Under the pieces are notes generated by a model, which made no database searches, was not told the origin of the DNA, and was given only the letters and a program-made list of their open reading frames with translations. Positions 24,497 through 34,828 of a stretch of 64,000 bases of DNA are shown one piece after another. A program made the translations under genes and the position numbers. The stretch lies in the NCBI RefSeq assembly GCF_030846195.1, contig NZ_JAVCWH010000004.1, positions 248,001-312,000 of the forward strand, given 5' to 3'. Each line of letters starts with the position of its first letter. The first letter of the stretch is position 1. The stretch comes from Paracoccus yibinensis. GTDB taxonomy: Bacteria; Pseudomonadota; Alphaproteobacteria; Rhodobacterales; Rhodobacteraceae.

Positions 24497-27423
24497 GCCG
24501 CACACCCCCCTTCCGCCTGCCGCGCGGCGGTCGCCTGATCGACCGCGCCTTCCAGCTTGGCTTCCGCTTCGACGGCCGCCACCTGCGCGGTGTGCAGGGC
24601 GACACGCTGGCATCCGCCCTGCTGGCCAATGGCCAGATGCTGGTGGGCCGGTCCTTCAAGTATCACCGCCCGCGCGGCCCCCTCGCCTCGGGCGCCGAGG
24701 AGCCGAACGCGCTCTTCGGCCTGGGCCAGGGTGGCCGGTTCGAGCCGAACCAGCGCGCCAGCACCACCGCGCTTGTGGCGGGCATGGTGCTGCGCAGCCA
24801 GAACTGCTGGCCCTCACTGGACGCGGATGTCGGCGCGATCAACAACTGGCTGTCGCCGCTGCTGCCGGCGGGCTTCTACTACAAGACCTTCATCCACCCG
24901 CGACCCTTCTGGAAGCATGTGTTCGAGCCGATCATCCGCCGCAGCGCGGGGCTGGGCCGCGCGCCGGTCGATCCTGATCCCGACCGCTATGAACAGGCCT
25001 ATGCCTTTGCCGAGGTGGTCGTCGTCGGCGGCGGCATCGCCGGGCTGACGGCGGCGCGCGATGCCGCCGACAAGGGCGGGCGCGTGATCGTGCTGGAGCA
25101 GAACCCGGTCTGGGGCGGGCGCACGCCTGTCGACCACGACGGCGGCCAGGCCGCCATCGACGCGCTGCTGGCCGACCTGCGCGGGCGCGGCAACGTGACC
25201 CTGCGCCGCAACACCATGGCGACCGGGCTTTACGACCACGGCTATCTGCTGGCCCGCGAAGCCTTGGCCGACCACGACCCGAACCAGGGCATCCCCCGCC
25301 AGCGGTTGTGGCGGATCCGTGCGGGCCATGTGATCACGGCGACCGGCGCGCTGGAGCGTCCGCTGTCCTTCGCCTGCAACGACGTGCCGGGGGTGATGCT
25401 GGCCTCTGCCGTGCGCGATTTCATCACCGATTACGGCGTGGCGCCCGGCCAGCGGATCGTGGTCGTCACCAACAACGACGACGCCTATCGCACCGCCCTG
25501 ACCGCCCAGGCGGCGGGGCTGGAGGTCGTGGCCGTCATCGACGCCCGCCCGCAGGCGAGTGGCGACCTACCGCAGGCGGTGCGGGCGGCGAATATCCCCG
25601 TGATGACCGGCAAGGCCGTGGCGAAGGTCAAGGGCAGCCATCACGTCGAGGGCGTGGCGCTCTGCGATCAGGCAGGCAATGGCCGCGTCACCGGCACGCT
25701 TGATTGCGACGTGGTCGCCATGTCGGGCGGCTGGTCTCCGGTTGTTCATCTTTACAGCCATTGCGGCGGCAGGATCACCTGGGACGAACCCGAGGCGATG
25801 TTCCGTCCCGACCCCTCGCGCCCGCCTTTGGGCGCGGATGGCAAGGCCATGGTCACGGTCCTTGGCGCCGCCAATGGCGATCTGCGCTGCGCGGGCGACC
25901 TGGAACGCTCCGAGGCGCCCACCATGCCGGTCTGGGTCATGCCGCAAAACGCGCCCTACAGGCTGCGCGCCAAGATGTGGCTGGATTTCCAGAACGACGT
26001 GAAGGTCAGCGACGTGGAACTGGCTGCGCGCGAGGGCTATGCGTCCGTCGAACATGCCAAGCGATACACGACGCTGGGCATGGCGACCGACCAGGGCAAG
26101 GTCAGCAACATCAACGGCTTGGCGGTGCTGTCGAAGGCCCTGAACCAACCGCTGGAAACCACGGGCACCACCACCTTCCGCCCGCCCTATACGCCCCTGA
26201 CCCTTGGCACCATCGCGGCCGAGGCCAAGGGCGATACCTTCCAGCCGCTGCGCAAGACGCCAATCCACGCCTGGCACGCCCGCAACGGTGCGTCGTTCGA
26301 GCCCGTCGGCCACTGGCGCCGCCCCTACAGCTATCCCCGCGCGGGCGAGGACCGGCATGACGCCGTCAACCGCGAGATTTTGGCGGTGCGCAAGTCCGTC
26401 GGCACGCTGGACGCCTCGACCCTGGGCAAGATCATCGTCAAGGGACCGGATGCCGGGCGGTTCCTGGACATGATGTATACCAACATGATGTCCACGCTGC
26501 CGGTCGGCAAATGCCGCTATGGCCTGATGTGCAACGAAAACGGCTTCCTGATGGATGACGGGGTCGTCGCCCGCCTGTCCGCCGACACCTGGCTTTGCCA
26601 CACCACAACCGGCGGGGCAGACCGTATCCATGGGCATATGGAGGATTGGCTGCAATGCGAATGGTGGGACTGGCAGGTTTATACCGCCAACCTGACCGAG
26701 CAATACGCCCAGATCGCCGTGGCCGGACCCAAGGCGCGCGAATTGTTGCAGCGGCTGCCCGGCACCATCGACCTGTCGCAGGACGCCTTGCCCTTCATGC
26801 AATGGGCCGAAGGCGAGCTGGCGGGCATCCCCGCGCGCATCTATCGCATCAGCTTCTCGGGCGAGCTGTCCTATGAGATCGCCGTGCCCGCGGGCCGCGG
26901 GCTGGAGTTGTGGGAGAAGCTGCACGCCGAGGGCCGCGACCTGGACATCACCCCCTATGGCACCGAGGCGATGCATGTCATGCGTGCCGAAAAGGGCTTC
27001 ATCATGATCGGGGACGAAACCGACGGCACGGTGATCCCGCAGGACCTGGGGCTGCATTGGGCGATCTCGAAGAAGAAGCCGGACTATATCGGCAAGCGTG
27101 CGCAGGCCCGCAGCTTCATGAAGGATGGCAGCCGCTGGCAGCTGGTGGGGCTGGAAAGCCTGGATGGTCAGGTGCTGCCCGACGGCGCCTATGCGGTCGA
27201 ACCGGGCGTGAACGCCAACGGACAGCGCAAGACGCAGGGGCGCGTCACCTCCTCCTATCACTCGCCGACGCTGGACCGCCCCATCGCCATGGGACTGGTG
27301 CGCCACGGCCCGGCGCGGATGGGGCAGGAACTGGAATTCCCCCTGCCATCGGGCGAGGTGATGAAAGCGCGGATCGTCGATCCGGTCTTCTACGACAAGG
27401 AAGGAACCCGTCTGAATGGCTGA
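24493..27423 (+). CDS. soxA: Sarcosine oxidase subunit alpha
   Basis: A 976-aa subunit that binds NAD+ and channels the methylene group to tetrahydrofolate. An N-terminal ferredoxin-like fold (residues about 15-110) is followed by a Rossmann domain with VVVVGGGIAGLTAARDAADK (about 172-191) and VWGGR, and a long C-terminal aminomethyltransferase (GcvT-like) domain from about residue 600 containing GEAR-like folate-site segments such as FSGELSYEIAVP. Start ATG overlaps the soxD TGA. Full family length, no lesions. Confidence 0.95.
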   Translation: MSRTPPFRLPRGGRLIDRAFQLGFRFDGRHLRGVQGDTLASALLANGQMLVGRSFKYHRPRGPLASGAEEPNALFGLGQGGRFEPNQRASTTALVAGMVLRSQNCWPSLDADVGAINNWLSPLLPAGFYYKTFIHPRPFWKHVFEPIIRRSAGLGRAPVDPDPDRYEQAYAFAEVVVVGGGIAGLTAARDAADKGGRVIVLEQNPVWGGRTPVDHDGGQAAIDALLADLRGRGNVTLRRNTMATGLYDHGYLLAREALADHDPNQGIPRQRLWRIRAGHVITATGALERPLSFACNDVPGVMLASAVRDFITDYGVAPGQRIVVVTNNDDAYRTALTAQAAGLEVVAVIDARPQASGDLPQAVRAANIPVMTGKAVAKVKGSHHVEGVALCDQAGNGRVTGTLDCDVVAMSGGWSPVVHLYSHCGGRITWDEPEAMFRPDPSRPPLGADGKAMVTVLGAANGDLRCAGDLERSEAPTMPVWVMPQNAPYRLRAKMWLDFQNDVKVSDVELAAREGYASVEHAKRYTTLGMATDQGKVSNINGLAVLSKALNQPLETTGTTTFRPPYTPLTLGTIAAEAKGDTFQPLRKTPIHAWHARNGASFEPVGHWRRPYSYPRAGEDRHDAVNREILAVRKSVGTLDASTLGKIIVKGPDAGRFLDMMYTNMMSTLPVGKCRYGLMCNENGFLMDDGVVARLSADTWLCHTTTGGADRIHGHMEDWLQCEWWDWQVYTANLTEQYAQIAVAGPKARELLQRLPGTIDLSQDALPFMQWAEGELAGIPARIYRISFSGELSYEIAVPAGRGLELWEKLHAEGRDLDITPYGTEAMHVMRAEKGFIMIGDETDGTVIPQDLGLHWAISKKKPDYIGKRAQARSFMKDGSRWQLVGLESLDGQVLPDGAYAVEPGVNANGQRKTQGRVTSSYHSPTLDRPIAMGLVRHGPARMGQELEFPLPSGEVMKARIVDPVFYDKEGTRLNG

Positions 27424-27934
27424 GGCGCTTGCAGACATCGCCCGTGTCGATGGGCTTGGCATGGTCACGATCCGGGCCGGCCTGGACCGCACAGGCAACA
27501 CGATTGCCGAGGCCGCGGGCCTGGCGATTCCCGGACAAACCCGCATCGTGACCGATGGCAGCCGGTCGCTGGGCTGGATGTCGCCCGACGAATTGCTGCT
27601 GATCCTGCCTGCGGCGGAACTGGACGACGCGATCACGACGCTGACCGATGCCCTGGCTTCCGAACATGCGCTGGTCGCCGATGTGTCGGACGCCCGCGCG
27701 GTTTTCGACGTGACCGGTCCCCATGCGGGTGACGTGATCGGGAAGCTGATGCCCGTCGATCTGGACGACCTGCCGTCCGACGGATTGCGGCGCTCTCGCG
27801 CGGCCCAGACGGCGGCGGCGCTGTGGCGCATCCCCGGCGGCTTCCGGCTGATCGGTTTCCGGTCGACGGCGGATTACCTGCGCCTGGTCCTGGAAAACGC
27901 GGCCATTCCCGGCAGCGGGCTGGCCCCGCGCTAG
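27416..27934 (+). CDS. soxG: Sarcosine oxidase subunit gamma
   Basis: A 172-aa GcvT-C-like subunit completing the alpha-beta-gamma-delta enzyme. SLGWMSPDELLLILP and the C-terminal LIGFRSTADYLRLVLENAA are typical. It overlaps soxA by 8 bp. Downstream lies sodB after 87 bp; no folate or serine genes follow, unlike in many glycine-betaine loci. Confidence 0.9.
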   Translation: MAEALADIARVDGLGMVTIRAGLDRTGNTIAEAAGLAIPGQTRIVTDGSRSLGWMSPDELLLILPAAELDDAITTLTDALASEHALVADVSDARAVFDVTGPHAGDVIGKLMPVDLDDLPSDGLRRSRAAQTAAALWRIPGGFRLIGFRSTADYLRLVLENAAIPGSGLAPR

Positions 27935-28021
27935 GAACCCGGCCCGCACCCCTTGCGTTTGGCCCGCGAATGCGGGACCGTGCGCCCGACCAAGGCTCAA
28001 CCCCTTCTGAAAGGACAGAAA

Positions 28022-28621
28022 ATGGCTTTCACGCTTCCCGATCTTCCCTATGCGCATGATGCACTGGCCGAAGGCGGCATGTCCAGGGAAACGCTGGAAT
28101 TCCACCACGACAAGCACCACAAGGCCTATGTGGACAAGCTGAACGAACTGGTGGCAGGCACCGAATGGGACGGCAAGTCGCTGGAGGACATTGTCAAGGG
28201 CACCTACCAGAAGGGCGCGGTCGCGCAGAACGGCATCTTCAACAATGCCAGCCAGCATTGGAACCACGCGCAGTTCTGGGAAATGATGGCGCCGAAGCCG
28301 GGCGCCATGCCGTCGGAACTGGAACGCGCGATCACCGAATCCTTCGGCTCGGTCGATGACTTCAAGAAGAAGTTCACCGAAGGCGGCGTGGGCCAGTTCG
28401 GCTCGGGCTGGGTCTGGCTGGTCAAGAACGCCGACGGCGGGCTGGAAGTCACCAAGACCGAAAACGGCGTGAACCCGCTGTGCCACGGGCAGACCGCGCT
28501 TCTGGGCTGCGACGTGTGGGAACACAGCTATTACATCGATTTCCGCAACGCACGTCCGAAATACTTGGAAAACTTCCTGTCGAACCTGGTGAACTGGGAA
28601 AACGTCGCCTCGCGCATGTGA
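28022..28621 (+). CDS. sodB: Superoxide dismutase [Fe]
   Basis: A 199-aa cytoplasmic Fe/Mn-family superoxide dismutase. Metal ligands: His28 (EFHHDKHHKAY), the His in NASQHWNH, and the Asp and His of CDVWEHSYY. Gln in FNNASQHWNH at the position typical of iron enzymes argues for FeSOD, although cambialistic forms exist. RBS AAAGGACAG. A strong terminator follows. Confidence 0.93.
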   Translation: MAFTLPDLPYAHDALAEGGMSRETLEFHHDKHHKAYVDKLNELVAGTEWDGKSLEDIVKGTYQKGAVAQNGIFNNASQHWNHAQFWEMMAPKPGAMPSELERAITESFGSVDDFKKKFTEGGVGQFGSGWVWLVKNADGGLEVTKTENGVNPLCHGQTALLGCDVWEHSYYIDFRNARPKYLENFLSNLVNWENVASRM

Positions 28622-28641
28622 TCCTTGCCCCATCGGCAAAA

Positions 28642-28673
28642 GGCCCGGCGGATCCGTTCCGCCGGGTTTTTTC
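28642..28673 (+). terminator. Rho-independent terminator after sodB
   Basis: Stem CCCGGCGGA / TCCGCCGGG (9 bp, 5-nt loop) followed directly by TTTTTTC. Confidence 0.9.
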
Positions 28674-28749
28674 TTGTGATCGGCGCGGCATTGGCTTTCC
28701 GCCGCGTGCCGGTATAAGACAGGGCGCAAGACGGTTGCGGAAGGCAAGG

Positions 28750-29418
28750 ATGGCCAATCAGAACGACAACTTCATCGACGAGGTGTTCGAGGATCTGCGC
28801 CGCGAGCGCCTGTTCCGGCTGTTTCGCCGCTGGGGCTGGGTCGCGGGCCTGCTGATCCTGGGCATCGTCGCGGGCGTGATCTGGCGCGAATACAGCCAGT
28901 CGCGCGCCGAAGCCCAGGCGCGTGCCTGGGGCGATGCGATCCTGGCGGCCCAGGCAGGCGACGATCCGGCGGCGATCATGGCGGTCGATCCGCAGGGCGC
29001 CGAATCCCGCCGCGTGCTTGCGGCGCTTCTGGCGGCCTCGGAATGGTCCGAGGGCGACAGCGACGATGCGGCGGCCGATGCCCTGCGCGATGTGGCGGGC
29101 GATGCCGCCGCGGGCACGGTGCTGCACGACCTGGCCGAATTGAAGCTGGTCATGCTGCAGGGCGAGACGATGGATCCCGCGCAGCGCGACGAAATCCTGT
29201 CCCGGCTGTCGCGTGCGGGCGCTCCGTTCGAACTCTTGGCGCTGGAACAGAAGGCCATCGCCCTGATCGGGGCGGGCCGGACGGAAGATGCCGTAAACCT
29301 GATCCGCCAGATCCAGGAAAAGGACGGCATGACCGAGGCCTTGCGCCTCCGCCTGTCCGAGATGATGATCGCCTTGGGCGTCGAGCCGGAACCATCCGAA
29401 AACATGCCCGCGGGCTGA
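28750..29418 (+). CDS. YfgM-like membrane-anchored TPR protein
   Basis: A 222-aa inner-membrane protein. A cytoplasmic N-terminus (DEVFEDLRRERLFRLFRRWG) is followed by one transmembrane helix (about residues 28-45) and a periplasmic helical TPR-like domain. The start MANQNDNFIDEV is typical of the family. It lies 39 bp upstream of bamB, the usual position of YfgM, which works with SecYEG and periplasmic chaperones. The degree of TPR repeat conservation is low. Confidence 0.85.
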   Translation: MANQNDNFIDEVFEDLRRERLFRLFRRWGWVAGLLILGIVAGVIWREYSQSRAEAQARAWGDAILAAQAGDDPAAIMAVDPQGAESRRVLAALLAASEWSEGDSDDAAADALRDVAGDAAAGTVLHDLAELKLVMLQGETMDPAQRDEILSRLSRAGAPFELLALEQKAIALIGAGRTEDAVNLIRQIQEKDGMTEALRLRLSEMMIALGVEPEPSENMPAG

Positions 29419-29457
29419 TCCAGCGGGCCACCGAACGATACGAGGGAGAGGCGAGGA

Positions 29458-30783
29458 ATGACCGCCACGCTGCGACTGACCCTGGCCCTGGCGGCCGCCC
29501 TTGGCCTGCAAGCCTGCGGCGAACGGGAAGTGATCCTGCCGGGGCAGCGGCTGGACCCGCTGGCCGTGACCTCGCCCGACGGGCCGGCGATCGAAGGCCC
29601 GGCACCCGTCACCTCGACCGCGCTGCGGCTTGCGGCGCCCGTCACCAATGCCGAATGGACCCACCGCGCGGGCAATGCCGCGCATCAGCCGGGCCACCTG
29701 ACCGTGGGGCAGGGCACGACCCGCATCTGGACGGCCAATATCGGCGAAGGCAGCGACAAGCGCCACCGCATCAGCGCCGACCCGGTCGTGGGCGGCGGGC
29801 TGGTCTTCACGCTGGACAGCCGCACGCGTGTGACGGCCACCACCACCGGCGGAGCAACCGCCTGGACCAGCGACATCGCCCCCGCGCTGGAAACGCGCGA
29901 CAGCGTGTCGGGCGGCGGCTTGGCCTATGAGGCGGGCCGGGTCTATGCAACCAGCGGCTTTGGCGAACTGGTCGCGCTTGACGCCGCGTCTGGCCGGGTG
30001 CTGTGGCGCCAGCGGGTCGATGCGCCGATCGGCGGCGGTCCGGCGGTGCAGAACGGCGTTGTCTATGTCCTGGGCCGCAACGACATCGGCTGGGCGGTGC
30101 GCGCGTCCGACGGCAAGGTGCTGTGGCAGACCTCGGGCACGCCCTCGACCGCGGGGGTGATGGGCGTGTCGGTTCCGGCGATCCAGGGCAGCACGGTGAT
30201 CTTCCCCTTCGCCTCGGGCCAGCTTCTGGCAGCCGACCGCGAAACCGGCGCGACCCTGTGGACCGCGCAGATCGGTGGGCTGCGGATCGGCCGCGCCATC
30301 GCCAATATCCGCGACGTGACCGGCGATCCGGTCATCTCGGGCAACATCGTCTATGGCGGCACGTCGTCGGGCCGCATCAACGCGGTCGAACTGGACAGCG
30401 GGATCCAGGCGTGGTCGGCCAAGGACGGGGCCAACAGCCCGGTCGTCGTGGCGGGCGGGTCGGTCTTCGCCGTCAACGACCAGGCCGAGCTGATCCGCCT
30501 GGACGCCGCGACCGGCGGCGCGATCTGGCGCGTCCAGCTTCCCTATTACACGACCGAGCGTGTCCGCAGGCAGGACCGCATCCACGCACATTTCGGCCCG
30601 GTCCTGGCGGGGGGGCGCCTGTTCGTCGTCTCTTCGGACGGGGTGATGCGGGTGTTCGACCCCAATTCCGGCGCCCTGGTGGGCCAGGCCGAAATCCCCG
30701 GTGGTGCCGCCACCGCCCCCGCCGTTGCGGGCCAGACGATCTATGTCGTCTCGCGCAACGGCCAATTGCACGCATTCAGATGA
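29458..30783 (+). CDS. bamB: Outer membrane protein assembly factor BamB
   Basis: A 441-aa lipoprotein of the BAM complex, which inserts beta-barrels in the outer membrane. The lipobox LQAC (Cys18) ends the signal peptide. The mature part is an eight-bladed PQQ-like beta-propeller with repeats such as [12 protein letters not shown], and ATGGAIWR near the C-terminus. RBS GGGAGAGGCGAGG. Its TGA overlaps the der ATG. Confidence 0.93.
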   Translation: MTATLRLTLALAAALGLQACGEREVILPGQRLDPLAVTSPDGPAIEGPAPVTSTALRLAAPVTNAEWTHRAGNAAHQPGHLTVGQGTTRIWTANIGEGSDKRHRISADPVVGGGLVFTLDSRTRVTATTTGGATAWTSDIAPALETRDSVSGGGLAYEAGRVYATSGFGELVALDAASGRVLWRQRVDAPIGGGPAVQNGVVYVLGRNDIGWAVRASDGKVLWQTSGTPSTAGVMGVSVPAIQGSTVIFPFASGQLLAADRETGATLWTAQIGGLRIGRAIANIRDVTGDPVISGNIVYGGTSSGRINAVELDSGIQAWSAKDGANSPVVVAGGSVFAVNDQAELIRLDAATGGAIWRVQLPYYTTERVRRQDRIHAHFGPVLAGGRLFVVSSDGVMRVFDPNSGALVGQAEIPGGAATAPAVAGQTIYVVSRNGQLHAFR

Positions 30784-32264
30784 CATTCACCCTCGCCATT
30801 GTCGGTCGGCCCAATGTTGGCAAATCGACCCTGTTCAACCGCCTCGTCGGCAAGAAACTGGCCTTGGTCGACGACCAGCCGGGCGTTACGCGCGACCTGC
30901 GCGAAGGCGCGGCGCGTCTTGGCGACCTGCGCTTTGTCGTGATCGACAGCGCCGGCCTGGAAATGGCCGATGATGACAGCCTTCAGGGCCGGATGCGTCG
31001 CCTGACCGAACGGGCCGTGGACGAGGCCGACATCTGCCTGTTCGTGATCGACGCCCGCGTGGGCGTCACCCCGGTCGACGAATACTTCGCCGACATCCTG
31101 CGCAAGCGCGCGAAACACGTGATCGTCGCCGCGAATAAGGCCGAGGGCCGGGCTGGGGAGGCGGGCGCGATGGAGGCCTATGGCCTTGGCCTGGGCGAAC
31201 CCTTGCGCATCAGCGCCGAACATGGCGAAGGCATGGACGATCTTTACCGTGCCCTGGTCCCGCTGTCCGACCAGATCGAGGCCGAGCGCCCGTCGCCGGT
31301 GGCGGCGGAAACCGACATCGACATCTCGGACGAGGATGCCGAAAGCGGGGCAGGGGCCGAGGACTGGCGCCCATCCGCCGCGCGTCCCTTGCAACTGGCC
31401 GTCATCGGGCGTCCCAATGCGGGCAAGTCCACGCTGATCAACAAGATCATCGGCGAGGATCGGTTGCTGACCGGACCCGAGGCGGGAATCACCCGCGATT
31501 CGATCAGCGTCGCGACGACCTTCATGGGCACGCCCATGCGGATCTTCGACACCGCCGGGATGCGCAAGCGCGCCAAGGTCACGGACAAGGTGGAAAAACT
31601 TTCCGTGGCCGACGGCCTGCGCGCCGTCCGCTTTGCCGAGGTCGTGGTGGTCCTGCTGGACGTGGCCATCCCGTTCGAGCAGCAGGATCTGCGCATCGCC
31701 GATTTCGCGGAAACCGAGGGCCGAGCGGTCGTCGTCGCCGCGAACAAGTGGGATCTGGAAGACGACAAGCCCCAGAAGCTTAACGAATTGCGGGCGAATT
31801 TCGAAAAGCTTCTGCCGCAGTTGAAGGGTGCGCCGCTGGTCACCGTGTCCGCGCGCACCGGCAAGGGGCTGGACCGGCTGCATTCCGCGATCCTGAAGGC
31901 GCACGAGGTCTGGAACCGCCGCATTTCCACCGCGCGGCTGAACCAGTGGCTTGGGGCGATGACCGAAAGCCACCCGCCCCCCGCGCCGGGCGGGCGGCGA
32001 ATCCGGCTGCGCTACATGACCCAGGTGAAGACCCGGCCACCGGCCTTTGTGGTGAAGGCCACGCATACCGACAAGCTGCCTGACAGTTATCAGCGGTATC
32101 TGGTCAACGGGCTGCGGCAGGATTTCGACATGCCCGGCACGCCGATCCGGCTGTTCTTCCGCGACCAGGGGGGTGACAACCCCTACAAGGAAAAGGCAAA
32201 CAAGATCAGCCAGTCTGGCGCGCTGTCCAAGCACAAGAACCGGCAGAAGCCCAAGGGCGCCTAG
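30780..32264 (+). CDS. der: Ribosome biogenesis GTPase Der
   Basis: A 494-aa protein with two tandem GTPase domains and a KH-like C-terminus, needed for 50S assembly. Walker A motifs are GRPNVGKST (residues 8-16) and GRPNAGKST (about 208-216); the G3 motifs are DSAG and DTAG, and NKWD is the second G4. ATG overlaps the bamB stop. The stop TAG lies in the palindrome CTAG shared with the convergent membrane protein gene. Confidence 0.96.
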   Translation: MTFTLAIVGRPNVGKSTLFNRLVGKKLALVDDQPGVTRDLREGAARLGDLRFVVIDSAGLEMADDDSLQGRMRRLTERAVDEADICLFVIDARVGVTPVDEYFADILRKRAKHVIVAANKAEGRAGEAGAMEAYGLGLGEPLRISAEHGEGMDDLYRALVPLSDQIEAERPSPVAAETDIDISDEDAESGAGAEDWRPSAARPLQLAVIGRPNAGKSTLINKIIGEDRLLTGPEAGITRDSISVATTFMGTPMRIFDTAGMRKRAKVTDKVEKLSVADGLRAVRFAEVVVVLLDVAIPFEQQDLRIADFAETEGRAVVVAANKWDLEDDKPQKLNELRANFEKLLPQLKGAPLVTVSARTGKGLDRLHSAILKAHEVWNRRISTARLNQWLGAMTESHPPPAPGGRRIRLRYMTQVKTRPPAFVVKATHTDKLPDSYQRYLVNGLRQDFDMPGTPIRLFFRDQGGDNPYKEKANKISQSGALSKHKNRQKPKGA

Positions 32265-33007
32265 GTTGCAGCCCGCACCAGCACGACGCCCATCCCCGAT
32301 ATCCCGATGATCGCGGCCAGGGCGACACCCGGATTGCTGCCCATGGTGGAAATGGCGACTGCGCAGAAGGCCCAGATGATCGCCAGCGAGAATCCCAGCG
32401 TTCGGCCCAGCCGTTCCTGGGCGATCATGCCGATGACAGCGCCGGGCAGGATCGCCAGGATCGCGGTCTGCGGCGTGGTCAACTCCAGGGGCGCGCCGAT
32501 CAGCGTGGCGACGGTGCCGGTGCCAAGCGCGACGCTCCACCCCGCCAGGAAGCCCAGGGCAGGGCGGCGCTGGCCCCGCCCGCGGATCGCCCCCGACAGG
32601 GCCGCAGTCAGCATCAGCAGCGCGCCAAGTGTGGCCAGCGGCTTGTGCAGATCGGCCAGCCAGGGCCAGGCCGCGCCCACAGCCAAGGCCAAGGTCAGAG
32701 GATGCCAGGCAGGATGGGGGCCATGGTCGGACGGATCCAAGTATTGCCCAAGACCGTCCAGCAGCAGCAGCAACCACAATGCAATCAGCAAGGCCCACAT
32801 CAGCGGGGTCTGCGGCTGGACATAAAGCTGCGGCAACGTCGCGATCGGCCCTGCCGGATTGCCCCCAAAAGCCTCGTAGCCCAGTCCCGGAGACAATGTA
32901 GGCGCGGCGATTTGCAGGGCGGGACGCCCCATGGTTGAAAGCAGTAACCCGCTGGCAACGAACATTGTCACCGATCCCAGGTAAAGGATGTCCGCTGCGC
33001 GTGCCAT
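32261..33007 (-). CDS. Hypothetical polytopic membrane protein
   Basis: A 248-aa protein with about seven hydrophobic segments and short loops (for example [17 protein letters not shown] and a C-terminal [14 protein letters not shown]). Not recognised. An in-frame TTG at 33016 is an alternative start; neither has a good RBS. It lies between der (convergent) and serS (same strand, 57 bp upstream). Confidence 0.6.
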   Translation of the reverse strand: MARAADILYLGSVTMFVASGLLLSTMGRPALQIAAPTLSPGLGYEAFGGNPAGPIATLPQLYVQPQTPLMWALLIALWLLLLLDGLGQYLDPSDHGPHPAWHPLTLALAVGAAWPWLADLHKPLATLGALLMLTAALSGAIRGRGQRRPALGFLAGWSVALGTGTVATLIGAPLELTTPQTAILAILPGAVIGMIAQERLGRTLGFSLAIIWAFCAVAISTMGSNPGVALAAIIGISGMGVVLVRAAT

Positions 33008-33064
33008 GCAGGACAACGCAGCGATCGGCGGGCAGTTTCTGTGCCAGGCGGAAAGTTGGGCCGA

Positions 33065-34357
33065 TCAGGCCAGCTTGCCTTCGGCGGTCAGGGTCGTCGC
33101 CCCGCCCAGATAGGGATGCAGCGCGGCGGGCAGGACCACCGACCCGTCGGCCTGCTGGCCGTTTTCCAGCACCGCGATCAGCGTCCGTCCCACGGCCAGG
33201 CCCGATCCGTTCAGCGTATGGACGAATTCCGGCTTTCCGGTTCTGTCGGACCGATAACGCGCGTTCATCCGCCGCGCCTGGAAATCCCCGCAATAGCTGA
33301 CGCTGCTGATTTCACGATACTTGTCCTGGCCGGGCAGCCAGACTTCCAGGTCATGGGTGATCCGCGCGCCAAAGCCCATGTCGCCGGTGCACAGGACGAT
33401 TGTGCGATAGGGTAGTTCCAGCGCCTCCAGGACCGCCTCGGCGCAGCGGGTCATGCGGTCATGTTCCGCCACGCCCGTGTCGGCATCGGTGATCGAGACC
33501 ATCTCGACCTTTTCGAACTGGTGCTGGCGCAGCATCCCGGTGGTATCGCGGCCCGCGCTGCCGGCCTCGGACCGGAAGCATTGGCTGTGCGCGACCATGC
33601 GGCGGGGCAGGCTGGCGTGATCCACCAGATCGCCGTTGACGGTATTGGTCAGCGTGACCTCGGACGTGGGGATCAGCCAATAGCCTTCGCGGGTCAGATA
33701 GCTGTCCTCGCCGAATTTCGGCAGTTGCCCGGTGCCGACCATCATGTCCTCCAGCACCAGGACGGGGGTCCAGGTTTCCTGAAGGTCGTGCTTGGTCACA
33801 TGCAGGTCCAGCATGAACTGGGCCAGCGCGCGGTGGATGCGCGCCACGCCGTCCTTCAGGACAACGAAGCGGCTGCCCGACAGCTTTGCGGCGGTTTCGA
33901 AATCCATGCCGGGACGCACGCCCGCGATCTCGAAATGCTCGCGCGGGGTGAAGTCGAAGGCGCGCGGGTTGCCCCAGCGGCGCAGCTCGACATTGTCGTT
34001 CTCGTCTCGGCCGTCCGGCACGCTGTCCAGCGGCAGGTTCGGGATCTCCATCAGCAGATCGCGGAGCCGACCATCCAGAAGCGAGGCCTCGGCCTGCATC
34101 CGGGTCACGTCGGCCTTCTTTTCCGCGATCATGGTGCGCAGGCGGTCGAACTCGGTGTCATCGCCGCGCGCCTTGGCGGCGCCCACGTCCTTGCTGGCGC
34201 GGTTCTGGTCGGCCTGGGCCGTCTCGGCGGCGACGATGCGGGCGCGGCGGTCGGCGTCCAGCGACAGGATGCGGTCTGACATGGCGGCAAGACCGCGGCG
34301 CGACAGGGCGGCGTCAAAGGCTGCGGGGTTTTCCCGGATGGCACGGATGTCATGCAT
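33065..34357 (-). CDS. serS: Seryl-tRNA synthetase
   Basis: A 430-aa class II aminoacyl-tRNA synthetase. The N-terminal coiled-coil arm (about residues 25-105) binds the long variable arm of tRNA-Ser. Motif 2 is at [20 protein letters not shown] and motif 3 at [17 protein letters not shown]. The TSEVTLTN loop recognises serine. Start ATG at 34357 ([14 protein letters not shown]) is the family norm and has AGGTG upstream; a GTG 9 bp earlier is possible. Confidence 0.96.
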   Translation of the reverse strand: MHDIRAIRENPAAFDAALSRRGLAAMSDRILSLDADRRARIVAAETAQADQNRASKDVGAAKARGDDTEFDRLRTMIAEKKADVTRMQAEASLLDGRLRDLLMEIPNLPLDSVPDGRDENDNVELRRWGNPRAFDFTPREHFEIAGVRPGMDFETAAKLSGSRFVVLKDGVARIHRALAQFMLDLHVTKHDLQETWTPVLVLEDMMVGTGQLPKFGEDSYLTREGYWLIPTSEVTLTNTVNGDLVDHASLPRRMVAHSQCFRSEAGSAGRDTTGMLRQHQFEKVEMVSITDADTGVAEHDRMTRCAEAVLEALELPYRTIVLCTGDMGFGARITHDLEVWLPGQDKYREISSVSYCGDFQARRMNARYRSDRTGKPEFVHTLNGSGLAVGRTLIAVLENGQQADGSVVLPAALHPYLGGATTLTAEGKLA

Positions 34358-34423
34358 GATCGTCACCTGGACTGAAAGCGTTGCCCGGTGACTAGCCGAT
34401 GCGCGGGGCGTGGGAAAGCCCGC

Positions 34424-34765
34424 TCAGCGGACCCGGTCCAGCAGGGAGGACAAGGCGGGCCAGAACTGCGCCGCCGTCATGTGGCCTTCCAGGCGCCCGA
34501 CCTCGGACCCGCCGTCCAGCAGGATGAAGGTGGGCGTGACGAAAGGGCGCCGCGCGAGGGCCAGCCCGTCGGGATAGGGGCCGTGGATGTCCACGCGCAT
34601 CAGCGGGGCGGCGCGACCGGCGTCTGATGCGGCATAGCCCGGTCCGATGTTGCGGTCCCAGGCCTCGCAATAGATGCAGCCGTCCTTCTCGACCATCAGC
34701 AGGCGCAGGGGGTCGGCGGCGGCGGGCAGCGTCATCAGGGCAAGGGCGGCAAGGAAGCGGATCAT
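34424..34765 (-). CDS. Periplasmic thioredoxin-like protein (SoxS-type)
   Basis: A 113-aa exported thioredoxin-fold protein. Signal peptide residues 1-17 (PAAA-D); redox motif Cys-Ile-Tyr-Cys in EKDGCIYCEAWDRN. A cis-Pro is present in VTPTFILLD. It resembles SoxS of Paracoccus sulfur-oxidation loci, but no sox sulfur genes are here, so the partner is unknown. It lies just upstream of serS on the same strand. Confidence 0.8.
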   Translation of the reverse strand: MIRFLAALALMTLPAAADPLRLLMVEKDGCIYCEAWDRNIGPGYAASDAGRAAPLMRVDIHGPYPDGLALARRPFVTPTFILLDGGSEVGRLEGHMTAAQFWPALSSLLDRVR

Positions 34766-34828
34766 GGCGGCATTATCGGGTGGCGGCGGTGGCTTGGCAA
34801 TCGCCCCCTGGCCCCCTATCCCTTCCTC

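Noticed and set aside
30741-33293. 850-codon minus-strand frame opposite der
   Set aside because: Long only because stop codons are rare on the antisense strand at this GC; spans several real genes and has no domain.
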